Assembly: GCA_017998095.1 (NCBI GenBank) | Contig: JAGODU010000082.1 | Coordinates: forward strand, 1-17,990 | DNA: 17,990 nt | Source: Prolixibacteraceae bacterium | GTDB lineage: Bacteria > Bacteroidota > Bacteroidia > Bacteroidales > Prolixibacteraceae | Direction: 5' to 3' | Part shown: positions 17,701-17,990 of the stretch, one piece after another | Layout of the letters: every line of letters begins with the position of its first letter | Numbering within the stretch: position 1 is the stretch's first letter | Notes under the pieces: model-generated | The model's input: the letters and a program-made list of their open reading frames with translations, nothing else | What the model was told of the DNA's origin: nothing | The model's database searches: none | Program-made: the position numbers and the translations under genes

Positions 17701-17990
17701 GACAGCATCTCTTATATAATTGCAGATTTATTGGGCAGGAAAGATACCGCAACTATAATAATAAACATCAGGGGAGAAAATGACAATCCAGTTTCTGTTG
17801 ACGATTTTATACAAATCGATGAAGACACAGATTCTGTATCGATAAGCTTAATTGACACCGGCTCTTTATTAATCAATGACACTGATATCGACAAAGATTT
17901 ACTTTCAGTGTTCAAGATAAATGATTCTCAGGAAAAGATTGCATTCAACATGTACGGCGAGTTAAATTGGGATTCAACCGGATCGTATAT
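8734..17990 (+). CDS. Giant secreted PKD/cadherin/VCBS-repeat surface protein, partial (C-terminus outside window)
   Basis: This open frame of at least 3085 codons shows no stop to the window edge. From the ATG at 8734, a signal peptide (LIVFINLLLIGGFANA, cut after Ala30) leads to several blocks. These are a dystroglycan-type cadherin-like domain (about 32-128), 16 PKD-like units (about 129-1550), four CSPG/Cadherin_3-like repeats (about 1552-2006), one tandem-95-like repeat (2007-2105) and VCBS-like repeats from 2106 on. ATG 8758 (Met9) is an alternative start; 8734 is preferred because it gives a Lys-bearing n-region, and an in-frame TAG at 8713 bars anything further upstream. The architecture indicates an extracellular calcium-stabilised stalk or adhesin; no enzyme domain is visible. 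In this phylum such proteins usually carry a C-terminal type IX secretion or gliding-motility sorting domain, which would lie beyond the window. No clear promoter was found in the 209 nt after the terminator. The ligand is unknown. Confidence 0.93.
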   Translation, partial: MKLCGSVFMCRIYSLIVFINLLLIGGFANAQNVPPVLSLGISNQHAETDSIFSFTIPNEAFRDRNNDILTYTAEAVPVSAWPSWLAFNPVTRNFSGTPVSPSTVTIKVRATDPGGLFAEKTFRIIVHPHGSTYAAFTMNTQIGCNSRYVQFENKSSKATSFRWNFGNGNISTLPTPIANYTKPGTYTVTLQINNNPELVYSDIIQIFPVPSPTIDQSILGGCEPFTASLTSIGVPEQVGAFEELGQQVGAITGGTEKYYYWYSESFPNQPERFSLTKNIEIGSLEYGSYTVALEVTDENGCSRVRNFNDLFQVHDKPLASFSFIKSDPCRPSNTTFTRESTIEGSQITGHEWKVNGVTRGNGDSFEYVFTAGQHIVTLTETSENGCISAPFKDTVVFNSNNNIDFTFTPSKTCYNSPTQFNSESVSAGNILSYSWDFDGNGSSDTKEEDPSFTLNKSGNVPVTLTASFNDGCIKNITKNVPIDEVLADFQYVYHGGCDNYMTVDFVDISTTTLGSSISGRKWYYRQSGAPVWSMFSILPNPILPIIPSGIYDIRIIASSATGCVDTLDRTIPLVSSRADMQISGAVNGCFPSGETFFNAVFNSEYDTPVSYNWQFGDGETGTGASVSHTYSNPGNYNVRLVIQTEDGCTYTLNRNNAVQFANQPEITNVILHQSNNCINTPVTLEIDYPDGTDSLRIYLPGDSIVYIKNLGTPNHNFSYLFKDIGNFSIGVEAIDNNCHSAIFNVNDIQIDGPKALFRPQETAFCSNPPYNAHFFNLTSNNTTPINYTWNFGDGTSTGGVENPTHNYTTTGDFTVVLTALDPNSGCTSTFSQNVSIFSFDNTPGIIEADKKSGCTPLTVNFNQNILERLSDNYIVSSYEWDFNNDGTTDSTTTSESLQYTYTTPGLYSVGLKVNSESGCTYSFTENNLIRANGPIVQFSHSPSTVCSGTEVTFTNNSTKPAGDTGIAESFTWNFGDGTTAGTSNTTHAYSKDTIFTVSLTIRDSNGCTQTLEKKDLINIQPFNASFTIDRNIACDGSEIKFINTSEGNNLTYEWDFNSDGTTDLTSSQDTIIYIYNQYGDFNPTLTAITNSGCRKTSSHGLHIVNSAIDFTAAATIIGCAPSSAVFSSIANAEDVISYSWSFGDGISSNERSPVHRYYTPGYYDVELSVEFKGGCSRTIVKKDFIFVRGAYGVLNYDATPSCSPNEVEFVLSDMRSVDYLQWDFGDGHGESYSVSGNPESDTIRYSYLQSGFTKPSVVLSSNDCPGSYTYEKNVTGSEPLEIYTSMPPKAEIWMDRNIICEGVGLQFRDSSDVRDTLFPASEWRWIFASTHGISDESNEQNPVYAYGFPGYFTPKLIVSNELGCSDSTTSLVEIKSSVNITSDFTASDLRVCPDQEIILSGDASSTNGPIIRYQWDFGDGSTSSEENTTHSYGYAMKGKSIDIIFVATDEVLCSDSTTRTVDINNLQAALGYSPQPVYRGGLVDFEDQSVSDYDIINSWNWSFENGLPSVSTNNNPQNISYNQILNDNQVRLIVKNSNGCSDTATIFLDVLNNPPVLTSFPISILRNTIYTFNPNDFITRFDAADPGQILEYIRISSLPTIGGLTFNGAAVNVGQLISTSNISSLKYTSTSVGVGSFEWNGWDGMGYSNDNALVQIEILKEPDPPILNDLVFNVTEDYTLTFELDTFRSREYFDNSTFPGFNLETLIIKSIPLPQQGILIYNGIPVTPGQEFTSSQISGGSFTIDPVNGYEGSITFRWNGFDGLKWGTSDANVIVNYINASPVLTDIIIENLAEDSVINLSKGDFISRYYDPDINDSPEKFFLDIPSYTKGTFRINGVVVPTGLYSISFSTFTTLRYTPENGGNDIVDVRWGAFDGQDTTFAVFRLTYINTPPVCHDFSFTGNEDEVLKFTYSAFSEKYPNGPFEEPDKYDILDSIKILSLPNHGRLTYLSMPFTVPYSRGKNFISNLRYTPNENWSGRDSFTYSGFDGTEWSQNSSWVILQINPVNDPPFPESDYYVINEDRPLIDVNVKDNDIDIDDDHSILTVIIKNGGTAEKNGIISLNQNGLLTYRPTQNVNGGLWFTYEICDDDPECSVDSVIIDILPMNDPPSAIDDSIKITEATVLYESDISTNLLVNDYDIDNNQFRLLLAGGKEPGLEMIGQYGKMIINQDGSFTYIPEADSVIKLDQSDTGRDVFNYTITDDSLSTSTANVTILIVGSNNPPKVTTDTIIINEGVASVLYPSIIKNDFDPEGKALQLVKVNNSTDKELTDIWGKIYWTETGSIIYEQNNNSTDYLKENEILDLEYQYSISDGQVVNNSGKFIIRVIGVNDPPVAVTDNLIYEEDWDSVEVKNTDFAWLLRNDYDPDDYVNSLTIKEINGNSYTWLPSVGTVGILKWNPDGTFKYIPKKDSIIQLKENEIITDIFRYIVTDPLGLTDTDSLIITIIGANDKPNPENDTLRIFEDTFIRHVPADSGLLVNDSDPEHQKIIVEINGLSSGTITGLYGVLLWDSTGGYSYLSNPDLVNPFYKDSIKTDVFYYTIKDPEGSYETAALSVIITGQNDAPFAFDNYEYVNEKDPPVNQSDPAKGLLSGDFDIDEGDQIKVISVNDSTENKITGIYGNLEWTEDGTYVYTINPETDTLSRNEEVTDIFKYTIFDNNDSTGYARLIINITGENDNPVAVNDTLAISEDTLSVRLINFNETLLYNDTDKDGDFIKMISMNNIPGSPLISKYCKIEWDSTGAITYFRNEESDTIPLGYIVHDSIRYTILDQYSYESNAWLHIYIKGENDNPVAIKDKYEILETEDSLTIDSESGILSNDYDVDSGDTIMVSQIKDKTGKLIFGVYGDLNWNSDGSFLYLNKAEATDTLKEGEIVFDSFPYTLSDNNYATDIDTLEIKITGVNDIPVAVDDLINISEDTLSVTLLPGENGLLENDFDVDGDKITVIFINNSQERKFDSKYGSVIWAEDGLFIFTPDDRAVDLLKYNEQVSDSISYIIADLLGRKDTATIIINIRGENDNPVSVDDFIQIDEDTDSVSISLIDTGSLLINDTDIDKDLLSVFKINDSQEKIAFNMYGELNWDSTGSY
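9118..13383 (+). repeat. Array of 16 PKD-like units in the giant surface protein
   Basis: Tryptophan-centred PKD motifs begin at nt 9220, 9514, 9787, 10036, 10297, 10570, 11098, 11371, 11647, 11893, 12151, 12397, 12706, 12976 and 13234, plus one unit without the Trp near 10809. Canonical WxFGDG copies are at 10570, 11098, 11647, 12151, 12397 and 12976, with WDFNxDG variants at 11371 and 11893. Units 2, 3, 5, 7 and 14 are degenerate at the motif. Mean spacing is about 88 residues. Units 2-15 each carry exactly two cysteines, one near the first strand and one in a final (N/D/S)GC-like turn. Unit 1 has only the first and unit 16 only the second. PKD domains are beta-sandwiches that act as spacers or binding modules. 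Confidence 0.85.
13387..14751 (+). repeat. Four CSPG/Cadherin_3-like repeats in the giant surface protein
   Basis: Repeats start at nt 13387, 13717, 14068 and 14401, each 110-117 residues long and opening with a Pro-rich linker (NNPPV, PDPPI, NASPV, NTPPV). Shared features are a strand of the type IxSxPxxGxLxxNGxxVxxGQ, a second LxYTP strand, and a closing FxWxGxDG-type motif (FEWNGWDG, FRWNGFDG, VRWGAFDG, FTYSGFDG). This resembles the CSPG/Cadherin_3 repeat. Only one cysteine occurs, in sharp contrast to the PKD block. Confidence 0.65.
14752..17990 (+). repeat. Tandem-95 and VCBS-like repeat array in the giant surface protein
   Basis: Repeat boundaries are set by NDPP/NDNP-type linkers at nt 14752, 15049, 15391, 15721, 16078, 16414, 16756, 17095, 17437 and 17779. 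The first repeat is a short 99-residue tandem-95/cadherin-like unit ending YEICDDDPECSVDSVII. The rest are 110-119 residues, with four of them exactly 114. Their shared plan is LLxNDxDxDxGD (probable calcium site), IxVxxIN, YGxLxWxxDGSYxY, a TDxLxxxE segment, DxFxYTxxD, and a last strand IxIxGxNDNPV. The last repeat is cut by the window edge. The pattern matches VCBS-type repeats of large bacterial adhesins. Confidence 0.8.

Noticed and set aside
15879..17915. Several minus-strand open frames of 60-80 codons within the VCBS-like array, some similar to one another (for example 16626-16826 and 17712-17915)
   Set aside because: They are antisense shadows of the repeats; their similarity comes from the repeated linker motif on the plus strand, and none has independent coding character.

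Overview
The window looks like a chromosomal segment from an AT-rich member of the Bacteroidota. The evidence is a TonB-dependent receptor with an N-terminal carboxypeptidase-regulatory-like domain, a HYC_CC_PP-like cysteine protein beside it, an EF-G paralogue of the Bacteroides EF-G2 type, a promoter matching the Bacteroidota consensus (TTG, 19 nt, TAnnTTTG), a lack of Shine-Dalgarno sequences, and a giant secreted PKD/cadherin-type surface protein of the kind this phylum usually exports by type IX secretion.

Left part (1-2593, minus strand): an operon reading leftward with an ABC ATPase followed by two paralogous MacB/FtsX-type permeases; the second permease runs off the left edge. This is the usual inner-membrane half of a MacB-like efflux or envelope-export system. 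Its periplasmic adaptor and outer-membrane channel, if present, lie outside the window. A 301-nt divergent intergenic region follows.

Middle-left (2895-5951, plus strand): a compact three-gene cassette that looks devoted to a heavy metal. It holds a small secreted Cys/His-rich protein that starts with TTG, a TonB-dependent outer-membrane receptor with a Cys-Cys pair at the start of its plug, and a small exported HMA-domain protein with a CxxC metal site. A small imperfect hairpin lies between the first two genes. After the cassette comes a long imperfect inverted repeat (5990-6101) whose arms carry different copy numbers of an 11-bp unit.

Middle (6112-8524): a near-perfect Bacteroidota promoter with a 10-bp palindrome just upstream drives an EF-G paralogue. 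The G domain lacks the normal catalytic histidine (DTPGM instead of DTPGH) and the canonical switch I sequence, while the rest of the factor is intact. A 13-bp stem terminator closes the unit.

Right half (8734-17990, open at the right edge): one uninterrupted reading frame of at least 3085 codons, which I translated line by line without meeting a stop. It encodes a signal peptide, a dystroglycan-type cadherin-like domain, 16 PKD-like units with a regular cysteine pattern, four CSPG/Cadherin_3-like repeats, one tandem-95/cadherin-like repeat, and at least eight full VCBS-like repeats with a period of about 114 residues. A ninth repeat is cut by the window edge. It is most likely a giant adhesin or surface-fibre protein; its C-terminal sorting signal is not visible.

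No rRNA, tRNA, CRISPR array, transposase or phage gene was seen.
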